Source of the DNA: Rhizobiales bacterium CCH3-A5
GTDB taxonomy: Bacteria; Pseudomonadota; Alphaproteobacteria; Rhizobiales; Beijerinckiaceae
Assembly: GCA_001556025.1 (NCBI GenBank)
Contig: LSIB01000072.1
Coordinates: 11,020-75,019, forward strand
Reading direction: 5' to 3'
DNA: 64,000 nt
Position numbers and translations under genes: made by a program. Below, piece by piece: positions 1-8,597 of this stretch (positions within the stretch are counted from its first letter, which is position 1; every line of letters begins with the position of its first letter). Below the pieces are notes generated by a model, which was given only the letters and a program-made list of their open reading frames with translations, was not told the DNA's origin and searched no databases.

Positions 1-401
1 CCCGCCGCGAGATCGAGCCCCATGAAGGTATCGCCGGGCTGCATCAGCGCCATGAACACGGCCTGATTCGCCTGGCTGCCGGAGTTCGGCTGGACATTGG
101 CGAAGGCGCAGCCGAACAGGCGCGTCGCACGCTCGATCGCCAGCTTCTCGGCGATGTCGACGAACTGGCAGCCGCCATAATAGCGCCGGCCGGGGTAGCC
201 CTCAGCGTATTTGTTGGTCATCACCGAGCCCTGCGCTTCGAGCACGGCGCGGGAGACGATGTTTTCCGACGCGATCAACTCGATCTCGTCGCGCTGGCGG
301 CCGAGTTCGAGCTCGATGGCGCGGGCGATCTCGGGATCCGCATCGGCGAGCGACGCGGCGAAGAAGGAGTTCGACAGGTGCTGTTGGGCGGCTTGGCTCA
401 T
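1..401 (-). CDS. glyA: Serine hydroxymethyltransferase, N-terminal part (cut by window edge)
   Basis: Cytosolic PLP enzyme interconverting serine and glycine and charging tetrahydrofolate with a one-carbon unit. Only about the first 133 codons are inside the window; the rest lies to the left. Translating the minus strand gives the family hallmarks: the IELIASENI motif near residue 36, then [17 protein letters not shown], the folate- and PLP-site segment of every GlyA, then [12 protein letters not shown] chose the ATG at 401 because GGAG lies about six bases upstream; an in-frame ATG at 413 is possible. It is divergent from nhaA with 256 bases between them. The lack of a stop is due to the window edge, not damage. 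Confidence 0.95.
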   Translation of the reverse strand, partial: MSQAAQQHLSNSFFAASLADADPEIARAIELELGRQRDEIELIASENIVSRAVLEAQGSVMTNKYAEGYPGRRYYGGCQFVDIAEKLAIERATRLFGCAFANVQPNSGSQANQAVFMALMQPGDTFMGLDLAA

Positions 402-657
402 CGAAATCTCCATGGCGCAAAGACTTGGCGGCACGATAGCGGCGCGGCTCATTCTACGCCTGATTGCAGGCCGGACGGGACGAGGCAAATCGCCCCGCGC
501 GGCGGCGCGTCCTTAGCACGGGCTTGCCGGCGCTTCCAAGCCGGGCTTTGCCAGCGCAACAGCGGATTTGCGGACGGCGACCACAGGCCTCATCGGTTTC
601 GACATTCGGATGTTGCAGAGCTCGGACCAGATGACCTGACAGGAAGGACCGAAGCGG

Positions 658-1917
658 ATGCAGGACCAGACCGAGACGTGGCCGCCGACCCGCCGCTCGC
701 CCCTGCATGCCTTCCTCGAAAGCGGCGCGGCAGGCGGCGTGCTGCTGTTCTTCGCAGCGGCCAACGCGCTGGTGATCGCCAACTCGCCGCTCGGCATCGC
801 CTATTTCGGCGTGTTGAACGCCAAGGTCGGCGGCCTCGACATCCGCCACTGGATCAATGACGGGCTTATGGCGCTGTTCTTCCTGGTCGTCGGACTGGAG
901 ATCAAGCGCGAATTCATCGAGGGCCAGCTCGCGACGTGGTCGCGGCGCGCCTTGCCCGCCATCGCGGCGCTGGGCGGGATGGTCGCGCCGGCTCTGATCT
1001 ATGTCGCCTTCAATCTCGGCGATCCGGCGACGCTGCGCGGCTGGGCCATTCCCGCAGCCACCGACATCGCCTTTGCGCTCGGCGTGCTGGCGCTGCTGGG
1101 CTCGCGCGTGCCCGTCTCGCTCAAGGTGTTCCTGACGGCGCTGGCGATCCTCGACGATCTCGGCGCGATCCTGATCATCGCGCTGTTCTACAGCGGCGGA
1201 CTCTCGCTGCCGATGCTGGCCGGGGCCGCTCTGTGCCTCGCCGCACTCGTTACGCTCAACATGGCCGGCGTCAGGCGGCTGCTGCCCTATCTCGCCATCG
1301 GCGCCGTGCTCTGGGTTTTCGTCCTGAAATCGGGCATCCACGCGACGCTGGCGGGCGTCGTGCTGGCGCTGACCATTCCGCTGCATGGCCGGGGCAGCGA
1401 AAGCGACGAGCCGGAGCACTCGCCGCTGCACACGCTGGAGCACTGGCTGCACAACTACGTCACCTACGCCGTCATCCCGATCTTCGGCTTCGCCAATGCC
1501 GGCGTCTCGATTGCCGGAATGACGCCGGCCTCGCTGCTGATGCCGGTGCCGCTCGGCATCACGCTCGGCCTCTTCATCGGCAAGCAGATCGGCGTCTTCG
1601 GTTTCGCCTTCGTCGCGGTGAAGCTCGGCCTTGGCACGATGCCGGCCAAGGCGACATGGGCGCAGCTCTACGGCGTCTCGCTGCTCTGCGGCATCGGCTT
1701 CACCATGAGCCTGTTCATCGGCGCGCTCGCCTTCGCCGGCAATGATGCGCTGGGCGACGCCACCAAGATCGGCGTGCTGGTGGGCTCGTGTCTCGCGGCC
1801 GTGGCGGGCTGGCTGGTGCTGTTCTTCGCGGGAGCGGGCCTCGTGCCGGAAGAAGACCCCGAACCGGCTGCCAAGGCACCGGCTCCGAAGGCGCGGATCG
1901 CGCGCAGGCCGCTCTGA
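658..1917 (+). CDS. nhaA: Na+/H+ antiporter NhaA
   Basis: Inner-membrane electrogenic antiporter that exports Na+ (or Li+) for protons, used for sodium and alkaline-pH homeostasis. The 419-residue product is of normal family length and strongly hydrophobic with about 12 membrane segments. It carries the NhaA signature [19 protein letters not shown] stretch near residues 70-85, the [13 protein letters not shown] segment, and the adjacent aspartates in ILDDLGAI, equivalent to the ion-binding pair D163/D164 of the E. coli protein. A purine-rich AAGGA lies upstream of the ATG. The C-terminus is a short Pro/Ala/Lys-rich cytoplasmic tail. It is a single gene, closed by the strong hairpin at 1923-1956, and converges with the L,D-transpeptidase gene. 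Confidence 0.96.
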   Translation: MQDQTETWPPTRRSPLHAFLESGAAGGVLLFFAAANALVIANSPLGIAYFGVLNAKVGGLDIRHWINDGLMALFFLVVGLEIKREFIEGQLATWSRRALPAIAALGGMVAPALIYVAFNLGDPATLRGWAIPAATDIAFALGVLALLGSRVPVSLKVFLTALAILDDLGAILIIALFYSGGLSLPMLAGAALCLAALVTLNMAGVRRLLPYLAIGAVLWVFVLKSGIHATLAGVVLALTIPLHGRGSESDEPEHSPLHTLEHWLHNYVTYAVIPIFGFANAGVSIAGMTPASLLMPVPLGITLGLFIGKQIGVFGFAFVAVKLGLGTMPAKATWAQLYGVSLLCGIGFTMSLFIGALAFAGNDALGDATKIGVLVGSCLAAVAGWLVLFFAGAGLVPEEDPEPAAKAPAPKARIARRPL

Positions 1918-1922
1918 CAAAA

Positions 1923-1956
1923 GCAAACCCCGGCCTGTCGCCAGGCCGGGGTTTGC
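1923..1956. terminator. Bidirectional hairpin terminator between nhaA and ldtP
   Basis: Perfect 15-bp stem (1923-1937 with 1942-1956) around a 4-base loop, six bases after the nhaA stop and 39 bases after the end of the convergent L,D-transpeptidase gene. On the minus strand the hairpin is followed by TTTTG, so it reads best as an intrinsic terminator of the minus-strand gene. On the plus strand it is a strong hairpin without a clear T tract. Confidence 0.85.
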
Positions 1957-1995
1957 TCAAATTCCAGCGGCGGAGCGTGCTCGCTCCGGATGGCC

Positions 1996-3237
1996 TCAGA
2001 TATCCTGCTCGCCCTGCAGCGCGGCGACAGGCGCGGGCCCAAGCCCGTCCTTGTTGTAGATGTCGTCGCGGAACTGGACGCCGCCTTCGGGCGAAGCCCA
2101 GGCGGTGATGTAGACCCAGTAGCACGGCACGGGATTGGCGATGCGGGCGTTGACGCGCTCGCCGGACTGGATCGTGGCGTCGATCTTGGCGCGATCCCAG
2201 CCGGGCGTCTCCTTGAGCAGCCAGGCGATGTAGTCGCGCACGTTCTGGACGCGGATGCAGCCCGAGGAGACGAAACGGAAATCGTCGCCGAAAATGCCCT
2301 TGGCGGGCGTGTCGTGCATGTAGACGCCGTGCGGGCTGGGAATGTTGATGCGCACGAAGCCGAGCGAGTTGAACTCGCCGCCGGGGTCCTGACGGAAGGT
2401 GTAGCGGGTCGCCTCGTCCGAGTTCCAGTTGACGCGCTCGGGCGCGATCTCACCGCTGGGGCCGATGATGCGGATCTTGTTCTCCGTCAGGTAGGACGGC
2501 TCCTTGCGCATCTTCGGGATCAGATCCTTGCGGATGATCGAGGCGGGCACGGTCCAGGTCGGGTTGAAATTGACCTCGGGGATCTTGGTCGAGAGCAGCG
2601 GCGACTGCCGGTCGATCTTGCCGACGCCGGCGGCGTGGCGCGTCGCGACGACGCCGTTCTCGACCGTCTCGACCATGGCGGCCGGAATGTTTGCGACGAC
2701 GTAGCGCCCGCCGAGATTGCCCGACCAGGTGCGCAGGCGCACGACGTTGGTCTCAAGCTGGCGGATGCGGCGGTCGATCGGCACGTTCAGCGCGGTAACC
2801 GTGGCGCGGTTGATCGCGCCCGTGGTCGAGAGGCCCATGCGCGACTGGAAGCGGCGCACGCCGGCCTCGACATAGGAATCATAGACGTTGCTGCTGCCGG
2901 CATTGGCGTCGAGATCGCCGGTGATGATCAGGCGCTGGCGCAGGGCGACGACGCCGGGGCCGCGCGAACCGACGGCGAGCCTGTCGCCGAGCTGCACGGC
3001 CGGCCAGCCGCCGCGCGCGGCGAGATCGCGATAGGCCGCGATCGCCTGTTCGGTCGCGGCCAGCGATTCCGGCGAGAGCATCGGGGTGGAGGAGCGCACG
3101 ACCGCGTTGCGCGAGCCGGCGTCATAATTCTGACGCCACTCCGCCTGTTGGGCGAAAGCCGGCGCCGCCGCCGTGGCGGCCGCTCCCGAAAGCAGACCCA
3201 GCATGGTCTCGCGGCGGGTCAGGCTCAGATTCGACAT
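1996..3237 (-). CDS. ldtP: L,D-transpeptidase with Tat-type signal (LdtP/YcbB-like)
   Basis: Predicted periplasmic enzyme making 3-3 peptidoglycan cross-links or attaching proteins to the wall. The start at 3237 is chosen because it gives a proper twin-arginine signal (TRRETMLGLLSG, then an Ala-rich stretch to AFAQ) and discards 39 unlikely residues of a longer ORF. The 413-residue protein has a YcbB-like N-terminal part, a peptidoglycan-binding domain (about 95-170, with MGLSTTGAINRATV) and a YkuD catalytic domain. The nucleophile is Cys327 in SSGCIRV, with a His in YMHDTP upstream. It lies downstream of a MarR regulator on the same strand, as in the ldtR-ldtP pair described in Candidatus Liberibacter asiaticus and other Rhizobiales. 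The Tat signal suggests folding before export. Family call is firm; the LdtP name rests on context. Confidence 0.9.
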   Translation of the reverse strand: MSNLSLTRRETMLGLLSGAAATAAAPAFAQQAEWRQNYDAGSRNAVVRSSTPMLSPESLAATEQAIAAYRDLAARGGWPAVQLGDRLAVGSRGPGVVALRQRLIITGDLDANAGSSNVYDSYVEAGVRRFQSRMGLSTTGAINRATVTALNVPIDRRIRQLETNVVRLRTWSGNLGGRYVVANIPAAMVETVENGVVATRHAAGVGKIDRQSPLLSTKIPEVNFNPTWTVPASIIRKDLIPKMRKEPSYLTENKIRIIGPSGEIAPERVNWNSDEATRYTFRQDPGGEFNSLGFVRINIPSPHGVYMHDTPAKGIFGDDFRFVSSGCIRVQNVRDYIAWLLKETPGWDRAKIDATIQSGERVNARIANPVPCYWVYITAWASPEGGVQFRDDIYNKDGLGPAPVAALQGEQDI

Positions 3238-3562
3238 GTCAGTCCTCATCATCGACGTCAGCGTGCCAAGACCGGCTCCGGGCGGTCTGCGTCCGGGCAA
3301 GCGCGCACCAAAAGTTGCCGCCGTTGCCGAAAGCCCGAGGGCAGCCGGTACCAACAGCGATCGATGCGACGATCTCCTAACACACTTAACGTCTCGTGAT
3401 GAGCGCGGCGATTTTAGGGCGGATGCCGCGCAAGGGCGCGTTTGCAGGCCTCTCCGCGCGGAAACACGCGCCGTGTCGCCTCGACGGCACAGCCCGGCCG
3501 GTCTGCGATCAGCCGGGCCTGCACGGCGCCTACGCGCCAGACAGTGCGGGAATGCGGCTGTT
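3238..3562. other. 325-base gene-free stretch between ldtR and ldtP
   Basis: No convincing coding sequence. It should hold the 3' end of the ldtR transcript and the ldtP promoter. An imperfect hairpin (3492-3498 with 3512-3518, 7 bp, 13-base loop) lies 45 bases after ldtR and has no T tract. A short AT-richer patch near 3375-3420 stands out from GC-rich surroundings and is the likeliest place for the ldtP promoter. I could not assign clear -35/-10 boxes or an LdtR operator. Confidence 0.4.
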
Positions 3563-4075
3563 TCAGAGCTTGTAGCGGATCTGGTCGGTCCAGAAACGCT
3601 CCAGTCGCAGCAGGGCGTTGTTCATGCGCTCGAAATCGTCCGAGGCGATGCCGCCGATCTGCTCGACCGTGCGGACATGCTTGTCGTATACGCCCTTCAC
3701 GAGGTTGTGTACGTCCTTGCCCTTCTCGGTCAGGCTGATGCGAACCGAACGACGGTCGATCCGCGAGCGGGCGTGATGGAGATAGCCGAGCTCGACCAGC
3801 TTCTTGACGTTGTAGGACACGTTCGAGCCGAGATAGTAGCCCCGGGTCCGCAGTTCGCTGGCGCTGAGCTCGGCATCGCCGATGTTGTAGAGCAGCAGCG
3901 CCTGCACGCTGTTGACGTCGTCGCGACTGCGACGCTCGAATTCGTCCTTGATGACGTCCAGCAGGCGGCGATGCAGCCGCTCGACCAGCGTCAGGGATTC
4001 GAGATAGAGAGGCTTGACCTTAAGATCAGCATCATCCGCAACGGCCGGAGCCGAAGTCTTTACGCTCGATTTCAT
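3563..4075 (-). CDS. ldtR: MarR-family winged-helix regulator, LdtR-like
   Basis: Cytosolic dimeric DNA-binding protein of 170 residues. The region from about 45 to 125 is a winged helix: LLLYNIGDAELSASELR, recognition helix SNVSYNVKKLVELGYL, then the wing RSRIDRRSVRISLTEKG, typical of MarR proteins. Flanking helices give the dimer interface. LdtR in Liberibacter and Sinorhizobium is a MarR protein that activates the neighbouring L,D-transpeptidase gene and stress genes; here the transpeptidase is the next gene on the same strand, 325 bases downstream. The 206-base upstream region is AT-rich for this genome and contains the 8-bp palindrome GCTTAAGC at 4226-4233, a possible promoter or operator element. 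MarR family is certain; orthology to LdtR is inferred from size, sequence style and context. Confidence 0.85.
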   Translation of the reverse strand: MKSSVKTSAPAVADDADLKVKPLYLESLTLVERLHRRLLDVIKDEFERRSRDDVNSVQALLLYNIGDAELSASELRTRGYYLGSNVSYNVKKLVELGYLHHARSRIDRRSVRISLTEKGKDVHNLVKGVYDKHVRTVEQIGGIASDDFERMNNALLRLERFWTDQIRYKL

Positions 4076-4281
4076 GGTATATCCCGCCTGTTGAATACCG
4101 GCCAGGATTTTTCTCCCGGTCCGCTTCTGAAAAACACCATACCCAGCGCGGGTGAAAACGAGTTTAAATATCAGGATGAATCAGAGATTTAGCCGTTTCG
4201 GTGAATCCAAAATGAAGCCGGAATTGCTTAAGCTAAAGTCTTTGTTACCGTGACAGGCGGCATTGGAGTGGCCCTGTCGGC

Positions 4282-4731
4282 TCAAGCGGCCTCGTTTTCC
4301 GCCGCCCAGGTCGCGGCGAAATAGGCCACGATCAGCGTGCCGTAGCCGACGGCCAGCAGCGTCGTCATCGGCAGCAGGCGCGGGAAGAAGAAGCCGAGCA
4401 GCAACTGGCTGATCGTCGCAAGCAGCCAGAGCACGCCGCCCCAGGTCGAGACCAGCCACAGGCCTACCGCCGCGACAAGGTCGATCACCGCGAAATAGAC
4501 GGTGATCGCCTGGAAGCTTAACAGCCTCGCCTCGAAAAGCGGCTGGTTTGGTGCGCCGATCCCGAAGATCACCGCCCAGGCCATCAGCCCTTTGATCAGC
4601 CAGACGACCGAGAGCAGGCGCAACAGCCAGACCAGGAAACGGCGGAACCGCATCGGCCGCGCCGCGCCGCCCGGCGCGCCCGACATCTCCATGGCGATCG
4701 AACCCGCCTCGCCATCGGCTCCGGGGCCCAT
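4282..4731 (-). CDS. DUF6163-type inner-membrane protein
   Basis: Protein of 149 residues with a short polar N-terminus and four hydrophobic segments (about 30-55, 70-95, 98-115, 120-142), so probably a small four-helix inner-membrane protein. It matches my recollection of the DUF6163 family common in Rhizobiales; no enzymatic motif is visible. It begins three bases after the end of the upstream acyl-CoA hydrolase gene, so the two are surely cotranscribed. There is no known function, and the operon link gives no mechanism. An alternative reading frame over 4181-4459 on the same strand is less plausible because it lacks the regular hydrophobic pattern. Confidence 0.75.
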   Translation of the reverse strand: MGPGADGEAGSIAMEMSGAPGGAARPMRFRRFLVWLLRLLSVVWLIKGLMAWAVIFGIGAPNQPLFEARLLSFQAITVYFAVIDLVAAVGLWLVSTWGGVLWLLATISQLLLGFFFPRLLPMTTLLAVGYGTLIVAYFAATWAAENEAA

Positions 4732-4734
4732 CGC

Positions 4735-5820
4735 TCAGCCCTCCAGCACGAGGTCGTCCGCGCCAAGCGGCGCGAAATAGGCGGCGATCGCCGACGCATC
4801 GAGCTGCTCGATCGTCTCGGGGCGCCAGCGCGGGGCGTTGTCCTTGTCGATGACGACGGCGCGCACGCCCTCGTAGAACTCCTGGCCGGCGACGATGCGC
4901 GAGACGATGCGGAACTCGGTCGCCATGGCCTCGCTGAAACTCATCGCGCCGCCGAGGCGCATCTGCTCGAAGGCGATTGCGACGCTGGTCGGCGACTTGG
5001 ACCGGATCGTCTGCAGCGCCTTGGCCGCAAAGGCGCTGCCGGCCTTAGCCTCGTGCGCCAAGCTGGCCAGCACCGCGTCGAGCGTCGGCTGGCCGAAGCA
5101 GCGCGCGATGACGGCGCGCTCGGGCGCGAGCTTTCGTAGGCCGGGATCGTGGCCGAAATCCCCGAGGATATCGTCGAGCGCGCCCCTTGCGGTCAGCGCG
5201 TCCGCCAGCTCGGCCATCCGGCTGCTTGGCACGGCATGGGTCGCGAGACCGAGCGCCAGCGCGTCGGCCGCGCCGACGCGGTCTCCCGTCAGTGCGAGAT
5301 ATGTCCCCGCCGCATGCGGCAGGCGGGGCAGCGCATGGGTCGCGCCGACATCAGGGAAAAAACCGATGCCGACTTCCGGCATGGCGAAAAGGTAGCGCTC
5401 GCCGGCGATGCGATGGCTGCCATGCAGCGAGATGCCGACGCCGCCGCCCATGACGATGCCGTCGATGAGCGCGACATAGGGCTTTGGATAGGTCTTGATG
5501 CGGGCGTTGAGGATGTACTCTTCGCGCCAGAACGCCAGCATCTCAGGCTGGCGGCCGGCGCGGCCGAGATCGTGCAGCGCCCGGATGTCGCCGCCGGCCG
5601 AGAACGCCTTCTCGCTCGCGCTTGTGACGACAACGCGGGCGACCTGCGGATCGCGCTCCCATGCGTCGAGCGCGCGCGCCAGTTCGCGCACCATGCCGAA
5701 GGATAGCGCATTCAGGGCTTTCGGCCGGTTCAGCACGACGACGCCGGCAGCGCCGCGGCGCTCGCAGATGATCTCGGCGTCCAGCGCGTCGGCGTCTCTG
5801 GTTTCGGCGTCCTGCGACAT
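4735..5820 (-). CDS. 3-hydroxyisobutyryl-CoA hydrolase-like enoyl-CoA hydratase family protein
   Basis: Crotonase-fold enzyme, most likely hydrolysing 3-hydroxyisobutyryl-CoA in valine catabolism. From the ATG at 5820 it is 361 residues, the length of the HIBYL-CoA hydrolase (ECH_2) subgroup and longer than simple enoyl-CoA hydratases. Visible motifs: FSAGGDIRALHDLG (oxyanion-hole loop near 73-86), GIVMGGGVGISLHG (121-134) and MPEVGIGFFPDVGA (147-160), where Glu149 and Asp157 match the hydrolase catalytic pattern. Starts at 5832 and 5841 are in frame; 5820 is preferred for its upstream GAGG. The open frame continues far upstream over hemB but is only a shadow there. It forms an operon with the DUF6163 gene and is divergent from hemB. 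Confidence 0.88.
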   Translation of the reverse strand: MSQDAETRDADALDAEIICERRGAAGVVVLNRPKALNALSFGMVRELARALDAWERDPQVARVVVTSASEKAFSAGGDIRALHDLGRAGRQPEMLAFWREEYILNARIKTYPKPYVALIDGIVMGGGVGISLHGSHRIAGERYLFAMPEVGIGFFPDVGATHALPRLPHAAGTYLALTGDRVGAADALALGLATHAVPSSRMAELADALTARGALDDILGDFGHDPGLRKLAPERAVIARCFGQPTLDAVLASLAHEAKAGSAFAAKALQTIRSKSPTSVAIAFEQMRLGGAMSFSEAMATEFRIVSRIVAGQEFYEGVRAVVIDKDNAPRWRPETIEQLDASAIAAYFAPLGADDLVLEG

Positions 5821-5939
5821 CGTGGTCGGCATCCTCGGCATCAGCGGCGGTTCTGGTCCGCCCGGGCTGCGCTTGTCAACGCGGGTTTCGGCCCATACCG
5901 CCCCGCGCGGACGGGGCTTGCGACGATCGCGCTTGTTTT

Positions 5940-5950
5940 GGAACGGTTCC
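5940..5950. promoter_or_regulatory. Small perfect palindrome upstream of hemB
   Basis: GGAAC-G-GTTCC lies 70 bases before the hemB ATG, in the divergent region shared with the hydrolase operon. It could be an operator, but it is short enough to arise by chance. No regulator is assigned. Confidence 0.25.
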
Positions 5951-6019
5951 GATGTGCTACCATCGCGGCAAAGCGAAACCGCCGCCCGGAGAGCGGCGAG
6001 AGGCGGGGCGGAGGCAAGC

Positions 6020-7084
6020 ATGGCATCTCGGGTGGTACAGCCTTTCCCGACGCCGCAGGCGCGGCAGGACGAGACGGTGCAGAAGGCCGCCGATACGCTC
6101 GGGCTGACGCGGCGCATGCGGCGCAACCGCAAGGCGGACTGGTCGCGCCGGCTGGTGCGCGAAACCGTGCTGACCACCGCCGACCTGATCTGGCCGCTGT
6201 TCCTGGTCGATTCCGGCGAGGCGCGCTCTCCCGTCGCGTGGATGCCGGGCGTCGACCGGCTCAATATCGAGGAGGCGGTGCGCCAGGCGGCGCACGCGGC
6301 GGACCTCGGCATCCCGGCGATCGCGCCCTTCCCCTTCGTCGAGAAGTCGCTGCGCGACGCGACGGGCTCCGAGGCGTTGAACGCGCGCAACCTGATGTGC
6401 CGGGCGGTGCGCGCCATCAAGGCCGAGGTTCCGCAGATCGGCATCATCTGCGACGCGGCGCTCGATCCCTACACGTCGCACGGCCATGACGGCGTCATGC
6501 TCGGCGAGCGCATCCTCAACGACGCCAGCGTGCGCATCCTGACCCAGCAGGCGCTGGCTCTGGCGGATGCGGGGGCGGACGTGATCGCACCGTCGGACAT
6601 GATGGACGGGCGCGTCGGGGCGATCCGAGCCGCGCTCGACGCGTCGGGCCATGAGGATGTGCAGATCATGGCCTATGCCGCGAAATACGCCTCGGCCTTC
6701 TACGGACCGTTCCGCGACGCGATCGGCACCAACGCCACGCTGATCGGCGACAAGCGCACCTACCAGATGGACCCCGGCAATTCCGACGAGGCGATCGCCG
6801 AGGTCGCGCTCGATCTGGAGGAAGGCGCGGACATGGTCATGATCAAGCCCGGCCTGCCCTATCTCGACATCGTGGCGCGGGTGAAGGACCATTTCCGCGT
6901 GCCGACCTTCGCCTACCAGGTCTCGGGCGAGTACGCGATGATCGTGGCCGCCGCCCAGAACGGCTGGCTCGACGGCGACAAGGCGATGGTCGAGAGCCTC
7001 ATGGCGTTCAAGCGCGCCGGCGCGGACGGGGTGCTGAGCTATTTCGCACCGAAGGTGGCGGAGAAGCTGAAAGCGGGGATGTGA
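6020..7084 (+). CDS. hemB: Delta-aminolevulinic acid dehydratase (porphobilinogen synthase)
   Basis: Cytosolic enzyme condensing two 5-aminolevulinate molecules to porphobilinogen in tetrapyrrole synthesis. The start at 6020 follows a strong GGAGG six bases upstream; the frame is open further upstream but that part looks non-coding. The 354-residue product has the substrate-binding lysines in MAYAAKYASAFYG and MVMIKPGLPYLD (Schiff-base site), the DKRTYQMDPGN motif and the C-terminal YQVSGEYAMI. The Asp/Glu-rich metal region DAALDPYTSHGHDG matches the Mg-type, not the Cys-rich zinc-type, active site, as expected for alphaproteobacteria. It is monocistronic, and the gene is followed by a long inverted repeat that may end transcription. 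Confidence 0.96.
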   Translation: MASRVVQPFPTPQARQDETVQKAADTLGLTRRMRRNRKADWSRRLVRETVLTTADLIWPLFLVDSGEARSPVAWMPGVDRLNIEEAVRQAAHAADLGIPAIAPFPFVEKSLRDATGSEALNARNLMCRAVRAIKAEVPQIGIICDAALDPYTSHGHDGVMLGERILNDASVRILTQQALALADAGADVIAPSDMMDGRVGAIRAALDASGHEDVQIMAYAAKYASAFYGPFRDAIGTNATLIGDKRTYQMDPGNSDEAIAEVALDLEEGADMVMIKPGLPYLDIVARVKDHFRVPTFAYQVSGEYAMIVAAAQNGWLDGDKAMVESLMAFKRAGADGVLSYFAPKVAEKLKAGM

Positions 7085-7108
7085 TTTTCGTCCACGCGCG
7101 ACGACCGC

Positions 7109-7187
7109 CGTCATTGCGAGCAAAGCGAAGCAATCCAGCGTCTTGCTCTACGCCCTCCTGGATTGCTTCGCTTCGCTCGCAATGACG
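7109..7187. repeat. Inverted repeat of the CGTCATTGCGAGC type
   Basis: Two 30-base arms (7109-7138 and 7158-7187) are reverse complements with one mismatch, around a 19-base loop. The unit, reading CGTCATTGCGAGC...GCAATCCAG, resembles a dispersed palindromic element that I recall from intergenic regions of many Rhizobiales. It sits 24 bases after hemB and can fold as a very stable hairpin, so it may also act as a terminator or mRNA-stabilising element. Confidence 0.85.
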
Positions 7188-7229
7188 CACTGGCAGCGCG
7201 CGCGCCGTTGCTGAAGTAGCTTGCCTCCG

Positions 7230-8567
7230 ATGCGCGCTCCTCTCCTGATTCTCGTCTTGCTGGCTCTTGCCCTCGCCTCCTGCGGCGAGCGCTTCGACAC
7301 CGACCAACAGCGGCTCTGCCGACAGGCGATCGTGCCGTTCAATGCGCCTGGAGCACGCATCGTCGTGGAGCCGCCGGAGGCCGGGCCGTCGCCGAACACG
7401 CTGCGCATTCCCTACCTCATCGAGCGGTGGGGCGGGACGCCGCAGCGGCGGGTGATCGACTGCCTGTTCGCCGGCGAGGGCCGGAGCCTGCGGCGGGGCG
7501 AACTGATCGGCGTGGCTTCGGACGGACAGCCGATGCCGGACGCCAGCTTCTACCTGATGCGGCGCTTCTATCTGGAGAACCGCGAGGAGCCGCCGCCCGA
7601 CCCCGGCGCGGGGCGTCCCGAAATCCTGCCCGAACTGCCGCCCCACCTCGCCTATGGCCTGCAACAGGGACTGGCGGCCTTGCCCTCTGCCGCGATTTAC
7701 GCGCTGCTCGCCTGCGCCTATGCGCTGGTCTACGGGCTGACCGGGCGGATCATCCTGAGTTTCGGCGAATTCGCGGCGCTGGGCGCACTCGCGAGCGTGG
7801 TGGGCGTGGCGCTGATGCTGTCTCTGGCGGTCTCGACGCCGGCGTCGGGGCTTATCGTCGCCTTCGTCGTGGCCGTGCTGGTCTGTGCGCTGCACGGCTT
7901 CGCGATGAGCCGCTTCGTTCTGCGGCAGCTCGGGCGCGCCAGCGGCCAGCAGGTGCTGATCGCCACGATCGGGCTCGCCATCGCGCTCTCGGAATATCTC
8001 CGGCTGGCACAGGGGCCGGATCTGCGCTGGCTGCCGCCGGTCTTCAACCAGCCCTGGGCGCTGGCACGGGCGGACAGCTTTGTCGTCACAGCGACCCCGC
8101 TCGGGCTGTCGCTGGCGGCGATCGGGCTGATCGCAACGCTCGCGATCGTACTGCTGATCAAACGCTCGGCTTACGGCCGGGCCTGGCGGGCCGTATCGGA
8201 CGACGCCCGCACCGCCACGCTGTTTGGCGTCGATGCGCGCGCCGTGCTCGACAAGGCGGTGATCCTCGCCTGCGCGGCCTGCGGCGTCGCCGGCGTGATC
8301 GTCACCGCGATCTATGGCGGGATGGGGTTCGCCGGCGGCTTTTCGCTTGGGCTGAAGGCGCTGGTCGCGGCCGTGCTGGGCGGCATCGGCTCGGTTTCGG
8401 GGGCGGCGCTGGGCGGACTTTGCATCGCGCTGTTTGAAGTGCTCTGGTCCTCGACCATGCCGCTCGAACAGCGCGACATCGCCGTCTATGCCCTGCTGGC
8501 GGTGGTTCTCGTGCTGCGGCCGGGCGGATTCTTCGGCGACGGCGCACTCGCGCCGCGGCAAGTCTGA
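7230..8567 (+). CDS. LivH-type permease with an N-terminal lipoprotein-like domain
   Basis: The 445-residue product joins two parts. Residues 1-18 form a lipoprotein signal (hydrophobic stretch, then LALASC with Cys18 as lipidation site), followed by a soluble region to about 138 with two more cysteines (Cys30, Cys78) and a Pro-rich linker. Residues about 140-445 are a LivH-like branched-chain amino acid ABC permease with about eight membrane segments, including LTGRIILSFGEFAALGA, the coupling-helix region YGRAWRAVSDDARTATLFGVD and GLKALVAAVLGGIGSVSGA. No LivM, ATPase or binding-protein gene is adjacent. The ATG at 7230 lacks a strong ribosome site. The next gene makes 2-oxobutyrate, an isoleucine precursor. 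The fused soluble part could be a tethered substrate-binding or docking domain; that is inference. Confidence 0.8.
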   Translation: MRAPLLILVLLALALASCGERFDTDQQRLCRQAIVPFNAPGARIVVEPPEAGPSPNTLRIPYLIERWGGTPQRRVIDCLFAGEGRSLRRGELIGVASDGQPMPDASFYLMRRFYLENREEPPPDPGAGRPEILPELPPHLAYGLQQGLAALPSAAIYALLACAYALVYGLTGRIILSFGEFAALGALASVVGVALMLSLAVSTPASGLIVAFVVAVLVCALHGFAMSRFVLRQLGRASGQQVLIATIGLAIALSEYLRLAQGPDLRWLPPVFNQPWALARADSFVVTATPLGLSLAAIGLIATLAIVLLIKRSAYGRAWRAVSDDARTATLFGVDARAVLDKAVILACAACGVAGVIVTAIYGGMGFAGGFSLGLKALVAAVLGGIGSVSGAALGGLCIALFEVLWSSTMPLEQRDIAVYALLAVVLVLRPGGFFGDGALAPRQV

Positions 8568-8597
8568 GGCGATGGGGCCAATCATGGAACGCTGGCG

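Noticed and set aside
454..1926. 490-codon minus-strand frame over nhaA
   Set aside because: Arg/Gln/Glu-rich, low-complexity shadow of the NhaA gene in a GC-rich genome; nhaA is a certain gene.
5821..6447. Upstream extension of the acyl-CoA hydrolase frame
   Set aside because: It overlaps hemB on the other strand and encodes no family sequence; the hydrolase domain starts after 5820.
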